Shown: positions 4,794-5,196 of the stretch, piece after piece | Layout: each line of letters opens with the position of its first letter | Position numbering within the stretch: the stretch's first letter is position 1 | Assembly: GCA_003520365.1 (NCBI GenBank) | Contig: DOUW01000071.1 | Coordinates: 401 to 5,596 of the forward strand | DNA: 5,196 nt | Direction: 5' to 3' | Source: Massilia sp. | GTDB lineage: Bacteria; Pseudomonadota; Gammaproteobacteria; Burkholderiales; Burkholderiaceae_D | Notes under the pieces: model-generated | The model's input: the letters and a program-made list of their open reading frames with translations, nothing else | What the model was told of the DNA's origin: nothing | Databases searched by the model: none | Position numbers and translations under genes: made by a program

Positions 4794-5196
4794 ATGGATG
4801 AGCTTCTGCGGTATTTCGAGGAAGAGCTGGGTTTGTTCGGTCAGTTCGCGCGCGAGTTCCGCAGCCGTTTTCCGAAGCCGGCGGGCGCGCTCCATATCGC
4901 CGGCGACAGCATCGACGATCCGGGCGTCGCGCGCCTGATCCAGTCGGTGGCGCTGATGAGCGCACGCATCCACAAGCGCCTCGACGACGACTATCCGAAG
5001 TTCACCGAGGCCCTGCTGGAGAGCCTGTATCCGCACTACCTGCGGCCCTTGCCCTCGTATGCGATCGCCCAGCTGGCACAGGACGGCTTCGATGGCGCCG
5101 GCCCCGGTATCGGCGAGTTCGCGCTGCTGCCGCGCGGGACGGCCCTGCGCAGTGCCGCCGTGCAGGGCACCATCTGCCATTTTCGCACGGTCTATC
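4794..5196 (+). CDS. tssF: Type VI secretion baseplate protein TssF, 5' part
   Basis: TssF (VasA/ImpG family) is a cytoplasmic subunit of the type VI secretion baseplate; with TssG, TssE and TssK it forms the wedges on which the contractile sheath is built. The 134 visible residues start MDELLRYFEEELGLFGQFA. The family N-terminal pattern is clear: FRSRFPKPAGAL, GDSIDDPGVARLIQS, ARIHKRLDDDYPKFTEALLESL, then the hallmark LYPHYLRPLPS and later PRGTAL and a CHFRT segment. Full-length members are roughly 600 residues, so about three quarters lies beyond the window. GGAG at 4785-4788 sits 5 nt before the chosen ATG, which aligns with family N-termini. A second in-frame ATG at 4749 with AAAGGAG just before it would add 15 residues. 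More tss genes probably follow to the right. Confidence 0.93.
   Translation, partial: MDELLRYFEEELGLFGQFAREFRSRFPKPAGALHIAGDSIDDPGVARLIQSVALMSARIHKRLDDDYPKFTEALLESLYPHYLRPLPSYAIAQLAQDGFDGAGPGIGEFALLPRGTALRSAAVQGTICHFRTVY

Noticed and set aside
4592..4801. 69-codon plus-strand frame ending just inside tssF
   Set aside because: No ribosome site, very Arg/Ser-rich composition from GC-rich repeats, and no known T6SS gene resembles it.

Overview
The window looks like a piece of a GC-rich betaproteobacterial chromosome, most likely from the Burkholderiales and probably Oxalobacteraceae (Massilia, Telluria, Janthinobacterium or Herbaspirillum type). This rests on protein character only: the LysC sequence, the order lysC followed by tRNA-Ser, and the G/C-rich third codon positions. 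The genus is an inference.

Left part (1-1692) is core genome. A leader with an extended -10 promoter drives lysC, a complete 415-residue aspartokinase with two C-terminal ACT domains. A well-formed sigma70 promoter then serves a complete class II tRNA-Ser(GCU) with encoded CCA. The tRNA is followed by two terminator hairpins, 77 bp apart, that share an exact 23-nt sequence. The spacer between them contains a fragment resembling the tRNA T-arm.

Middle part (1829-4399), minus strand, is a compact three-gene operon of Tad (Flp-type) pilus accessory proteins, transcribed in the order TadG-like, TadE-like, TadE-like. The first two overlap by 4 bp (ATGA) and the third follows after 31 bp. Both TadE-like proteins have a prepilin-style Gly/+5 Glu processing site before the hydrophobic helix; the TadG-like protein has the helix but no +5 Glu. 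No Flp pilin, prepilin peptidase, secretin or ATPase gene is present here, so the rest of the machine must be elsewhere or absent.

Right part (4400-5196): a 394-bp divergent intergenic region, AT-rich on the left and GC-rich with inverted repeats on the right, separates the tad operon from the 5' end of a rightward tssF gene, a type VI secretion baseplate subunit cut by the window edge. The tRNA-Ser therefore marks a junction between conserved housekeeping genes and surface or secretion genes.

I found no CRISPR array, transposase or clearly new system. The points most worth a second look are the duplicated terminator with its T-arm relic, the candidate internal start in lysC, the cysteine-paired TadE-like protein, and the two competing starts of tssF.
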